Source: UBA4717 sp002404395 (lineage in GTDB: Bacteria; Bacillota; Clostridia; Oscillospirales; CAG-272). Taken from it: a stretch of 27,345 nucleotides of DNA. Below, piece by piece: positions 9,151 to 16,859 of the stretch (position 1 is its first letter; every line of letters begins with the position of its first letter). The stretch lies in contig CALFNW010000022.1 in NCBI GenBank assembly GCA_937902275.1, positions 1-27,345 on the forward strand, written 5' to 3'. The position numbers were made by a program, and so were the translations under genes. Under the pieces are notes generated by a model, which was not told the DNA's origin, ran no database searches, and was given only the letters and a program-made list of their open reading frames with translations.

Positions 9151-10060
9151 TCCGCTTCCCTCCTTGCAGAAATTTCTCGATCTGCCGCCATGCGGTCAAT
9201 CCGGGCGGTATCAGGCAAAATAACGCAAATGCCGACGACGAAACGCCAACGCTTTCATTTGACATTCCCTTGATACGCGGGAAATAGGCAAAATCAAATC
9301 CGCGCGCCGCCAAGGAAAGCGCGAGCAGGGCAAGCAGAACTCCGCCGAGCGCAAGATCGCGCGGCTCGGCGCGATACAGCTCATAAGCACTGCGGCGCGC
9401 AGTGCCGTACCCGCGGCTTTTCATGCTCTCGGCTGTTTCGATCGAGGATTCGAGCGCCCAGGTCAAAAGAGCGGAGAACTCGGCAAATCCCTCTCGCAAA
9501 CGCGGTATAAGTTTTGCTTTTCGGCGTTTTCTGTTTCCGACATCGCTTTTTCCGTCGGCAGTCTGCCGCACAAGTACGCTTCTTGCCGTATGCAACTGCT
9601 TTGCGCGGTCAAAAAACTTCGGCAGAAACCGCAATGTTATCGAAAATAACAGCGACAGGTGCGGAAAGCACCGCGCTCCGAGCGCAATAAGCTTGTCACT
9701 TGTGAATATTTCATTTATCGAATAAAACCACAGGATCACATCAAGCAGCGTAAGCGCCGCCGCAGTGCCGTACAGAAGCGATTCGAGCGTGAACGGATTC
9801 CCGTTCGGAAAATATGCAAGCACCGTAACCCCGCGATGGTTGAACAGCGGATTCACCGCGCCGATCGCAAGCGTCAGCGGAAGCAGCAGCGCCGCTCTCG
9901 CAAGCGTTTTTCGCATGCCGGACAACGTCGCAAGCGACACGATCGCACCGACAAACGAAACGGCAAGCATAAGCGGATGCTTATATATAACGGTAATCAG
10001 AATCACCGCGGCAAAATATGCAAAGTTCACCGCAGGGTGATAATTTTTGAATTCGTACAT
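9128..10060 (-). CDS. ecfT: ECF transporter transmembrane subunit EcfT (CbiQ family)
   Basis: A 310-residue membrane protein starting MYEFKNYHPAVNFAYFA, typical of EcfT/CbiQ proteins. N-terminal hydrophobic segments (about 10-50, 55-75, 90-115) are followed by a long cytoplasmic helical region. That region contains AESMKSRGYG (about 213-222), the position of the Ala-Arg-Gly-like coupling motif that contacts the ATPases. Hydrophobic segments near residues 235-255 and 277-292 complete the fold. The ATG is preceded by GGAGGTGA at 6 nt. The gene sits 49 bp after the DUF4430 lipoprotein gene and overlaps the ATPase/S-component gene by 23 bp, so all three act together. EcfT should link the fused ATPases to the S domain for substrate release into the cytoplasm. 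Confidence 0.9.
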   Translation of the reverse strand: MYEFKNYHPAVNFAYFAAVILITVIYKHPLMLAVSFVGAIVSLATLSGMRKTLARAALLLPLTLAIGAVNPLFNHRGVTVLAYFPNGNPFTLESLLYGTAAALTLLDVILWFYSINEIFTSDKLIALGARCFPHLSLLFSITLRFLPKFFDRAKQLHTARSVLVRQTADGKSDVGNRKRRKAKLIPRLREGFAEFSALLTWALESSIETAESMKSRGYGTARRSAYELYRAEPRDLALGGVLLALLALSLAARGFDFAYFPRIKGMSNESVGVSSSAFALFCLIPPGLTAWRQIEKFLQGGKRIERNIKK

Positions 10061-10109
10061 CAGCTGTCACCTCCGCCCTCAAATTTTGTCCGTGCCCGAT
10101 AAAGCGGTA

Positions 10110-10637
10110 CTAGGCGGCAGACTCGGAGCCGAAGTCCGCGCCGAGATCCCGCCCGAGATCGCAGGTATATTCCCACTTCACAACATCGCCGTCGCAAAGC
10201 ATATACGCGCTTGCGCCCACATTCGGGAACTCGCCGTTGACGCTGTACATCCAGCCGGACAGCTCCCCGCCGTCAAACTCGTAAATATTTCCGATGCCCT
10301 CAATGTATTTGCTGTTAAACGCCGGAGTTTCGGAAAACTCAAAGTGTATGCCGGCTTTCGTAAGCTCGCGGCTCAATACGTCAAACACGCTCTCCCCGCT
10401 TGAGAATTCGACCTCGGCAGGCGCAAACAGATAACCGCCCTCAGGGATCAGCGCCGTCACCTCGCTTGAAGCGCCGCCGTTCCCGACTAAAGTCGATGCC
10501 GACACCGAAAGCGTGCAGGTAAGCGCGCCCTCGGTATCTTCGACTTCTCTTACGCATGAACAAAAGCATAACGCAAAGCACAAGAGCAATGCGGCAAAGA
10601 GCGTAAATCCGCTCAGTTTCGATCTATTTATACTCAT
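10110..10637 (-). CDS. DUF4430 (transcobalamin C-terminal-like) lipoprotein
   Basis: A 175-residue secreted protein. The N-terminus is a hydrophobic signal (FTLFAALLLCFALCF) ending in a lipobox-like FCSC, so membrane anchoring through Cys is likely though the lipobox is not ideal. Residues about 80-160 match DUF4430, the family related to the C-terminal beta domain of transcobalamin and intrinsic factor: the FDVLSRELTKAGI helix, then YIEGIGNIYEFDGGELSGWMY-type core and a GDVVKWEYTCDLG strand. It lies between the large surface protein and EcfT and could pass cobalamin from the cell-wall protein to the transporter. An ATG four codons upstream (10649) is an alternative start; the GGGGA stretch before 10637 favours the chosen one. 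Ligand binding is inferred. Confidence 0.82.
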   Translation of the reverse strand: MSINRSKLSGFTLFAALLLCFALCFCSCVREVEDTEGALTCTLSVSASTLVGNGGASSEVTALIPEGGYLFAPAEVEFSSGESVFDVLSRELTKAGIHFEFSETPAFNSKYIEGIGNIYEFDGGELSGWMYSVNGEFPNVGASAYMLCDGDVVKWEYTCDLGRDLGADFGSESAA

Positions 10638-10678
10638 TTTAATCCCCATGCCGCGTCAGCGCGGCGCAAATAAGCAGA

Positions 10679-10720
10679 CGTGAGACTAAGATCACACTCG
10701 GCGTATATCACGCTCTCACG
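10679..10720 (-). other. Hairpin in the gap between surface protein and lipoprotein genes
   Basis: Stem CGTGAGA / TCTCACG with a 28-nt loop lies in the 139-bp gap. The T-run is on the plus-strand side (CTTTTT), so it is not a good terminator for the operon. It may be an RNA processing or stabilising element that lets the two coding parts be expressed at different levels. Confidence 0.35.
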
Positions 10721-10788
10721 CTTTTTCCCACGGAATGGTCCGCCGCAAAGCTTAAAGTCTGTTGAACCCAAAAGCCTCAGTGCAAAGG

Positions 10789-13700
10789 TCAATTCAGAAG
10801 TCCCGAACGGTCAAGCAATACATAAAGTATGTGCGCAATGTCCTCGCGCGCCGCCGCCTGTTTTGAATCTCCGCCGTTAAGCGCAGACGCATCGATCATT
10901 CCGTTTTGTACGCAGATCGCGGCGCCATCTCTTGCCCACGGCGAAACATCCGCGTAAGCGGCGGTGTCAAGCGCCTCGCTCTTGAGTCCGGTAAGCTTTG
11001 CGCACCTTGCGATCATCGTCAGCGCCGCTTCATAGTCGAGCTTGCCGTCAGGATCGAATTCGGTCGGGCTGATACCGTTGATGATACCGAAATATCTTGC
11101 CGACGCCGCGTAATCGTAAAACCACTTGTCACGCGTAACATCCGAGAATCCCGAAGCCTTGCCGGTGTCAAGCGGCAGACCTAACGCTCTGACCGTGATC
11201 GCCGCGAATTCGGCTCTGGTAATGCCCGCCTCAGGATCAAATTCATCCGCGCTCTTGCCGTCGATGATCCCGCGCGCAGCGAGGGCTTCGATCTCGCTCT
11301 TGTATTTGCTCGTGTCAATATCATTGAAGCGTTTGCCTTCGACACTGCCCGTGGCCTTAACAAAACGGTTACGGGACACGTCTGCGAGCTTGTACAACGC
11401 GCTTTGACCCGCCTGTCTGCGGCTGTATGCCGCAAGCGCGTAAAGCGCCTGCTCGGTCGCCATAATATTTGACGTTGAGCCTGTATGAGCAAAGCCCCCG
11501 TCCGAAGTATGATATGAAAGCAATGCGTCGAGCACGCTGTGACCGCGCTTTACAAAACGTTCGTCGTTCACATCAATTCCGAGTGTCGCGAGCGCGCACA
11601 GCACCTGCGCGGCGCTTTCGGAATTTTCCGCACCGTAGCTTTCAAATCCGCCGCTCTTTTCCTGAGAATCGGAAATATATTCAAGTGCGCGTTCGATCGC
11701 CGCCGCAACCTCCGCTTCGTATCTGTAAGGCGAAAGCGCACACAGCGCCATTGCAGTGATATCTATATCCGAATTGCTTTCTTCGGCAAGCGCAAAACCG
11801 CCGTCCTTGTTCTGCGCCCTGAGGATCGCGTTTTTGTAGACTTCGCGCGCTTCCCGCGAACCGTAGCCCTGAGAATCAAGTGCAAGCAATGCGAAGATCG
11901 CACCGTTAGTGCCCTGCGACGCGACCTTTACGGTCTCCTCAAGCGGTAATGTAAGATCGTATCCGCATACGTCGCGCACATCCTTGCCGAGCGCCGCAAG
12001 CGCAAGCAGTGTACGCGAATACTCGGTGTATTTACGCGTGCTGAGCACACCGTCCGCCGCTTTCAGTTTGTCGCAAAGCTTCTCGTAATATCCGTCATAA
12101 TATCCGCTCTTTACCTCGGCATTGCTGCGTGCGAGCGCAAAGACCGTCCACTCGCCCCCGACCGAACCGGGAGCGGGTTTTGATATCTGCTTCTTAAGAT
12201 AGTTTTGTGCCCCGGCGATCGCCTCTTCGGCTGTGACTTCTTCCGTTTCATCGGCTTCGTCTGTCCGCTTTGAGTCCTCAAAATCACGGAAGTCATCTTC
12301 AAGCTTGTAGTCGTCGGTGTAATGGAACACCACTCTGTCGCCCGAATCAAGCGGCTGTTCCATGACGCCCAAACGCACGTAAATGCCGTTGACGGTGTAC
12401 ATCCAGCCCGAACCCGGTCCGTTGTCGAATTCGGCAAGTCCGCCTATCTCGCTTATGTAGTTCCCGCTCTCGTTTACAAAGTCGATCCCCGCCTCGCCGA
12501 ATGCCGTCTCCACAAGGTCAAGCACGGTTGCGGGCTTTTTCAGAGTGTACTCGGTCTTTGGGATAAGCGTTATAAGCTCGGATCTGCTTTCAGCATAGCT
12601 GTGAACTTCGCCGCCCGGACCGTGTTTTTCGTCCGTAAGCAGAGTAAGGTATACAGTTATCTCATTGCTCTTCGGCGGTGCGCTCTCCCGTGTGACCGTA
12701 AGCTTTGCCGTCTCCGAGAGCGCTCCGCGGCTTGCCGACAGCTCAAAAACGTTTTCGCCGTATTCAAGCGGATACAAGGCCGCAAGCGCTTCGCCGTTTA
12801 CGGTGACTTCAACATTGTCGTCAACCGTCGGGCATATCTCGAGCGAGTCCACACGGTAACCCACCGAAAGCGCAAAATTCTTTCCGTCATTACTTTCGGC
12901 AATACGGGCAGCTCCGTACACCGAAGCGCGCACACCTTCTATAAGCGTATCGCTTTCTTCGGCGCTTCCCGAAAGCTTGAGCAATATTATCTGCGGCTCA
13001 CAATCGCCGCTTTGCACCACGACCCTGACAAGCGTTTCCTTTGCCGAAGTGACCTTGAAGCCGTGCGCGGTAAAATCACCGTCCGCACGTTTACTGTTGA
13101 AATATACGTTGGTTCCGTCAGCGACGCCGTCGGCTTTAAGCGATACGTATTTCATATCGCCGACGTCAAGCGAATATACATTCGTTCCGCCGTCAAGTTT
13201 CAATACTTTCTTCGATATACCGTCGGAAACGGTTATGCTCTCGGGAAGCTTGGTCCTGCCGACTTCGGCATCCGCTTCATCGGCGCGCACCACATAAGAG
13301 ATCTCCGCCGATTTTTCACCGAAGCTGTTGATATTGCTTGCAGTGACCGCTTTTATGTAGTGGAACTCCATTCCCGACACGTCGAACGGCACGCCGTAGT
13401 CGTCTACTGCCCACTCAAGATCAAAGCCGTTTGCGGCAAGCTTGCGGTCGGAGTTGTCCAGATACGGGTTTACCGCCTTACCGATCGTACCGTTTGGATA
13501 GCAGTCGGCATATCCCCACTTGACGTCGGAAGCCGGTACGGTGGAGCTTTCTCCGAGCAGCGAGCCGTCATATGCCGGCAGTATTATGCCCGAAATGGTA
13601 AGCTCGTCCGCGTCAAAGCCCGAAAGCGGGTAATTTGACGCCTTAGGCCACTCAAAGCTGAGGCGCTTTGAGTTACCGAGGTTATCGACCCATTCGGTCG

Positions 13701-15564
13701 TGCCGTCCGCACTCTTTTTATAGTTTATTTCATAATTCCAAAGCGTGCCGTCGTTATAATGATTGCTTCCGGCAAGCGCATACCATTTTTCCCCGTCTTC
13801 GGACACGTATATCTGTGCCGGTTCAAAGAAACTGCATCCGCTCTCGGTCGTCTTATCCACATTGGCATTTCCGTAAACATAAAAGTCAATGCCGTAAAGA
13901 TGATTCGGGTCGTTTACTATCGGCTTCTCGTAATAATATGTAATGTATCCGCCGAAACCGCCGAGCGATTTTGCTGTTCCCGCCAACGTAAGCTCTGGGT
14001 AAATTCCGACATCAAAAGTTTTGGCACCGCCGTTGGTATACTGACTGCCTATGCAAAGGAAATCCACCACACGGTCGGGCACCGCATATTTCGATTTTTC
14101 GACTGCCTTTATCGTATATTCTCTTGAAACAACGCCGTCAGCCGAAGTAAGAGTTATCGTCTGCGTCAGCGCCGACTTCGCAAACTCAAAAGAATAATGA
14201 CCGTCAGCATCCGCTTCAAGTTCGCTCTTGCCGACCTTTACCGCCGCGCCGTCGCTTACCTTAAAAGTGATGCTCGGATACTTCGCCTCCGTGTTGTTCT
14301 TGTCGTGAAACGCCGCATTGTACGGGAATACCAGATTATATCTCAGGCACTCGGAATCAAGCGCAGGATAAAAGTCTCCTTCGCTTTGAACAAGCTCGGT
14401 TACAGACGGTAATTCGCCGAGTTTGACCTTTTCAATGTACAGCGTATATACCGAAGCCTTTGCTCCGTCAAAACCGCCGTTTGCGTCGTAGTCCGCGTCG
14501 CTTACCAGCGTAAAGGTCAGCTTTATAAGTTTTGAGTCGCCGAAGTCAAAGCCTGCACTTACATTCTTTGCCCCTTCAAGCACGGTCGCGCCAAGATACG
14601 GCTCAAATACGCCGGCTTCGTCCGCACGCTCGGCAGTGTATGCGATATGTGTATATTCGTTGCCGGCATTTACTATAATGTTGAAAGAAGTTTCATCATA
14701 TATGCGCGTAAGGTAGTTATAGTTTTTGGTGCTGACGCCCGTGCCCTGAGTCGGAACTCCCGTCTCATCGGCAACAAGCATTACGCCTTCGGCATATCCG
14801 CAAAACTTCACCTTCGACAGCTCACGCGAAGTCAAAGACAGCGCAAAGCCGTCCTTAGCGATCGTGTTTGAAGTGCTTCGCGGACGGTGTACGTTGAAAG
14901 TGTATACCGTCTCAAGTCCACCGTCATTTTCGGCAAGCTTTATAAGCAATACCGAATCGCCGGGAGCAAATTTTTCAATCACCGTCAGCTTTTTCGATTC
15001 GATCGGCAGAACCTTGAGCGCGCCGCTCTGATCGGTAAACTCGGCGGTCGCCGTGTATTTTTCACTGTCGTACTCGGTATCAGCGGTAAGTCTGAGCGTT
15101 GCTGCCGACGCGTTTTTCAGATTAAGCTCATATGTAAGCTTATTCGGTTCAAATATAGAACCGTTTGTCCAATTTGAAAGCGCGGTCTTATTAAATTCAA
15201 GCGAAATAAAATACGGAGGTTCACTCGCCTCATCGGGATCCTCGCCATCTCCGGCTTCAGGCTCCGCTTCGCCTTCACCGACGCCTTCGGCAGCATTGTA
15301 AGAGAGTATCTCCGAGCTGTCGGGATCATTTGCTTCAATACTCCCGACAAGCGCCCCGTCGTCGTTTTTTACCGTATCGGCATCGTCGGTACGGTCAGCG
15401 TCGTCTGCGTCGCCTGTAAGGTTTTCCGTAAGCTCAGAAATCGCTGAGCTTGCATCGCCCGACATCAAAACATCGGGTGTCCCGTTCGTCATGTCCGCGG
15501 CATATACCGGCAGACTTGCCGCGATCATTATGACCGCGAGCAGAAGTGCAACAAGTTTTTTCAT
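10789..15564 (-). CDS. SLH-anchored transcobalamin-like surface protein (DUF4430 plus alpha/alpha toroid)
   Basis: The 1591-residue product begins with a signal peptide (MKKLVALLLAVIMIAASLPVYA, residues 1-22) and an acidic low-complexity region (to about 115). Cadherin-like beta-sandwich modules follow (about 118-232 and later). A central domain (about 490-620) carries LGGFGGYITYYYEKPI and EPAQIYVSEDGEKWYALAGS, seen in other bacterial surface proteins. Residues about 970-1090 contain a DUF4430 domain with FDNGPGSGWMYTVNGIYV. Residues about 1113-1398 form helical repeats of the prenyltransferase/squalene-cyclase toroid type (NKDGGFALAEESNSDIDITA, KSGGFESYGAENSESAAQVL, SDGGFAHTGSTSNIMATEQA). 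Residues about 1412-1591 are three SLH repeats. Animal B12 carriers combine an alpha6/alpha6 barrel with a DUF4430-like beta domain, so capture of cobalamin at the cell wall is the best hypothesis. It is the first gene after the cobalamin riboswitch. The ATG is preceded by GGAAAGGA. Confidence 0.9.
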   Translation of the reverse strand: MKKLVALLLAVIMIAASLPVYAADMTNGTPDVLMSGDASSAISELTENLTGDADDADRTDDADTVKNDDGALVGSIEANDPDSSEILSYNAAEGVGEGEAEPEAGDGEDPDEASEPPYFISLEFNKTALSNWTNGSIFEPNKLTYELNLKNASAATLRLTADTEYDSEKYTATAEFTDQSGALKVLPIESKKLTVIEKFAPGDSVLLIKLAENDGGLETVYTFNVHRPRSTSNTIAKDGFALSLTSRELSKVKFCGYAEGVMLVADETGVPTQGTGVSTKNYNYLTRIYDETSFNIIVNAGNEYTHIAYTAERADEAGVFEPYLGATVLEGAKNVSAGFDFGDSKLIKLTFTLVSDADYDANGGFDGAKASVYTLYIEKVKLGELPSVTELVQSEGDFYPALDSECLRYNLVFPYNAAFHDKNNTEAKYPSITFKVSDGAAVKVGKSELEADADGHYSFEFAKSALTQTITLTSADGVVSREYTIKAVEKSKYAVPDRVVDFLCIGSQYTNGGAKTFDVGIYPELTLAGTAKSLGGFGGYITYYYEKPIVNDPNHLYGIDFYVYGNANVDKTTESGCSFFEPAQIYVSEDGEKWYALAGSNHYNDGTLWNYEINYKKSADGTTEWVDNLGNSKRLSFEWPKASNYPLSGFDADELTISGIILPAYDGSLLGESSTVPASDVKWGYADCYPNGTIGKAVNPYLDNSDRKLAANGFDLEWAVDDYGVPFDVSGMEFHYIKAVTASNINSFGEKSAEISYVVRADEADAEVGRTKLPESITVSDGISKKVLKLDGGTNVYSLDVGDMKYVSLKADGVADGTNVYFNSKRADGDFTAHGFKVTSAKETLVRVVVQSGDCEPQIILLKLSGSAEESDTLIEGVRASVYGAARIAESNDGKNFALSVGYRVDSLEICPTVDDNVEVTVNGEALAALYPLEYGENVFELSASRGALSETAKLTVTRESAPPKSNEITVYLTLLTDEKHGPGGEVHSYAESRSELITLIPKTEYTLKKPATVLDLVETAFGEAGIDFVNESGNYISEIGGLAEFDNGPGSGWMYTVNGIYVRLGVMEQPLDSGDRVVFHYTDDYKLEDDFRDFEDSKRTDEADETEEVTAEEAIAGAQNYLKKQISKPAPGSVGGEWTVFALARSNAEVKSGYYDGYYEKLCDKLKAADGVLSTRKYTEYSRTLLALAALGKDVRDVCGYDLTLPLEETVKVASQGTNGAIFALLALDSQGYGSREAREVYKNAILRAQNKDGGFALAEESNSDIDITAMALCALSPYRYEAEVAAAIERALEYISDSQEKSGGFESYGAENSESAAQVLCALATLGIDVNDERFVKRGHSVLDALLSYHTSDGGFAHTGSTSNIMATEQALYALAAYSRRQAGQSALYKLADVSRNRFVKATGSVEGKRFNDIDTSKYKSEIEALAARGIIDGKSADEFDPEAGITRAEFAAITVRALGLPLDTGKASGFSDVTRDKWFYDYAASARYFGIINGISPTEFDPDGKLDYEAALTMIARCAKLTGLKSEALDTAAYADVSPWARDGAAICVQNGMIDASALNGGDSKQAAAREDIAHILYVLLDRSGLLN

Positions 15565-15735
15565 ATTTTCCTTTCCGAAAATTGCAATAACCGCAGTATA
15601 AACCGTCGTTTATGCAGATCGCCCTGATTCATCGGATACTCAAACTTCGGTCAAACCGGCGTAGCGTACAGGACGTTTGAATACGATCTCCTGTCCGCCG
15701 CACCCGATGCGCCGATTTAAAAATTCCGAAGCAGG

Positions 15736-15765
15736 TCAAAACTCAAAATGCGCCGAAAAGCGCAT
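15736..15765 (-). terminator. Possible expression-platform terminator of the cobalamin riboswitch
   Basis: On the minus strand ATGCGC-TTTTCG-GCGCAT is followed by TTTGAGTTTTG, a compact hairpin with an interrupted U-tract. It lies about 120 nt after the aptamer and 170 nt before the first gene. Cobalamin-dependent termination here is plausible but the tail is imperfect and other hairpins exist in the leader. Confidence 0.4.
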
Positions 15766-15881
15766 AACCTTCCGACGCATTTTTGTACAACGACAAAGGC
15801 AACGCGAATTTTCAAAAAATCCGCCCTACCCGTTTACGTTAAAAAACACGCGCCATATATACCGTAGCTGCATTTTCATCC

Positions 15882-16062
15882 GTTGTAAGCATGTCTCCCG
15901 ACTCGCCGATCATAACCCTTGCACCCTGTCTTCCCAAGCGGTATTATCGCTCAGTGACTGCCCTTCGGCACGGACGCAGGACTCCCGACTCACGGTGGCG
16001 GCACCGTCTGTGATTTTCACACAGTTCCATCTCAGCTGCGCTTTCAGGCAACGCAGAACTTC
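15882..16062 (-). promoter_or_regulatory. Cobalamin (B12) riboswitch
   Basis: On the minus strand the leader shows the conserved cobalamin aptamer blocks in order: GGAAC, then TGTGAAAATCACAGACGG, then GTGCCGCCACCGTGA, the B12-box-like AGTCACTGAG, the TTGGGAAGACAGGGTGC block, and finally GCGAGTCGGGAGACATGC. The last corresponds to the family consensus GAGTCAGGAGACCTGC. The element lies just downstream of a consensus promoter and about 320 nt before the start codon of the surface protein. Riboswitches of this family lower expression when adenosylcobalamin or another cobalamin is abundant, so the operon should be induced by B12 shortage. Confidence 0.95.
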
Positions 16063-16091
16063 CAACGGTAACTTTATTTTATTGCGGTTAT

Positions 16092-16120
16092 ATTATACCA
16101 AAGCATACATATGCTGTCAA
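16092..16120 (-). promoter_or_regulatory. Promoter of the cobalamin operon
   Basis: Perfect TTGACA (16115-16120), 17-nt spacer, perfect TATAAT (16092-16097) on the minus strand. Transcription would begin near 16085, immediately before the riboswitch. Confidence 0.9.
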
Positions 16121-16213
16121 GCCAAAGCAGCGGCTTTTTTAAATAATACAAAACAAAAGTCGAAAAAAGCAAAATCAATGCACGCAAAACGGCGATCGTC
16201 GGATTTGCCGCAA

Positions 16214-16239
16214 TAAAAAAACACGGCAGCAGCGCCGTG
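16214..16239 (-). terminator. Terminator of the 49-residue peptide gene
   Basis: CACGGC / GCCGTG stem with a six-base loop followed on the minus strand by seven T. A second hairpin with a perfect 8-bp stem (16267-16286, AGCGCACC / GGTGCGCT) precedes it in the same 3' untranslated region. Confidence 0.85.
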
Positions 16240-16337
16240 CACAGTTTTTTTCGGGCAAACAAGACAAGCGCACCTTGCGGTGCGCTCACAAGAAAACAAA
16301 AACAACTTTTCAGCCGTTCAGGTGCGAATCAAACTGT

Positions 16338-16487
16338 TCAGTCTCTGGGAGTAAGCTCGTCTTCCCAATATACAGGGTTGTATACGGCGATGTCTGCACC
16401 TTTGGCTGCGCAAATACTTGCAGTTATAACATCCTCAGCTTCGATAACCGAAGCGGTCACTGCCGGCTCAATGTATGCCTTTTTCAT
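16338..16487 (-). CDS. Small 49-residue peptide, MKKAYIEP type
   Basis: The ATG at 16487 has GGGAGGAAATCAA directly upstream. The peptide begins MKKAYIEPAVTASVIEAEDV, continues with ITASICAAKGADIAV and ends in a Trp/acidic tail (YWEDELTPRD). It has a single Cys and no hydrophobic segment long enough for a signal peptide. Short proteins beginning with a K-K-x-Y-x-x-P pattern followed by an E-A-E-D-V-I-T segment recur as hypothetical proteins in Clostridia and Bacteroidales; that likeness is from memory. The gene is monocistronic, with its own promoter and terminator, just upstream of the cobalamin operon promoter. Function unknown; a secreted or modified peptide precursor is one possibility. 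The frame extends to 16577, but no ribosome site supports a longer product. Confidence 0.75.
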   Translation of the reverse strand: MKKAYIEPAVTASVIEAEDVITASICAAKGADIAVYNPVYWEDELTPRD

Positions 16488-16604
16488 TTGATTTCCTCCC
16501 GAAATGATTTTGCGGTCATCTCCGTGATGCCGTAAGAGAATCGGACTCAAGCCCACGCACATTGAGACGAGCATCAAATTGCACGCTCATGCGTCTACGT
16601 GATT

Positions 16605-16633
16605 ATAATATCACAATATTCGGCAACTGTCAA
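16605..16633 (-). promoter_or_regulatory. Promoter of the small peptide gene
   Basis: TTGACA (16628-16633), 17-nt spacer and TATTAT (16605-16610) on the minus strand. A leader of about 110 nt precedes the start codon. Confidence 0.78.
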
Positions 16634-16707
16634 TAGTTTTTTGGAAAATATAATGAATTTTTACCGAAAGAAAAGTTACTTTCAATCAGAATACACAAAA
16701 TGAAGCG

Positions 16708-16732
16708 GCAGCTGTGACCTGATCACAGCTGC
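16708..16732 (-). terminator. Strong hairpin downstream of the DUF6062 gene
   Basis: A perfect 10-bp stem GCAGCTGTGA / TCACAGCTGC with a 5-nt loop, about 130 nt beyond the DUF6062 stop codon. The minus-strand tail CGCTTCATTTTG is only weakly U-rich, so termination is likely but not certain. Confidence 0.45.
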
Positions 16733-16787
16733 GTTCACAGTATCCGAGAAAAAATCAAAATATACTTCAAAAAGCTTCGCATCGGCA

Positions 16788-16816
16788 TTGACGAAACGCC
16801 AAACGAGTGATATACT
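16788..16816 (+). promoter_or_regulatory. Candidate antisense promoter facing the DUF6062 gene
   Basis: TTGACG (16788-16793), 17-nt spacer, TATACT (16811-16816) on the plus strand. No plus-strand gene follows; the transcript would run antisense into the 3' end of the DUF6062 gene at 16860. Confidence 0.45.
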
Positions 16817-16859
16817 TAAAATATGCCCGTGCGATCTGAGTCGGAGCACCGTGTTAAGC

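Noticed and set aside
12322..13638. 438-codon plus-strand ORF inside the large surface-protein gene
   Set aside because: It is antisense to a coherent domain-bearing frame, its composition is typical of a shadow frame and no ribosome site precedes it.
16119..16140. Plus-strand hairpin AAGCC/GGCTT followed by T-run
   Set aside because: Only five pairs, no upstream plus-strand gene and it overlaps the cobalamin operon promoter, so it is probably chance.
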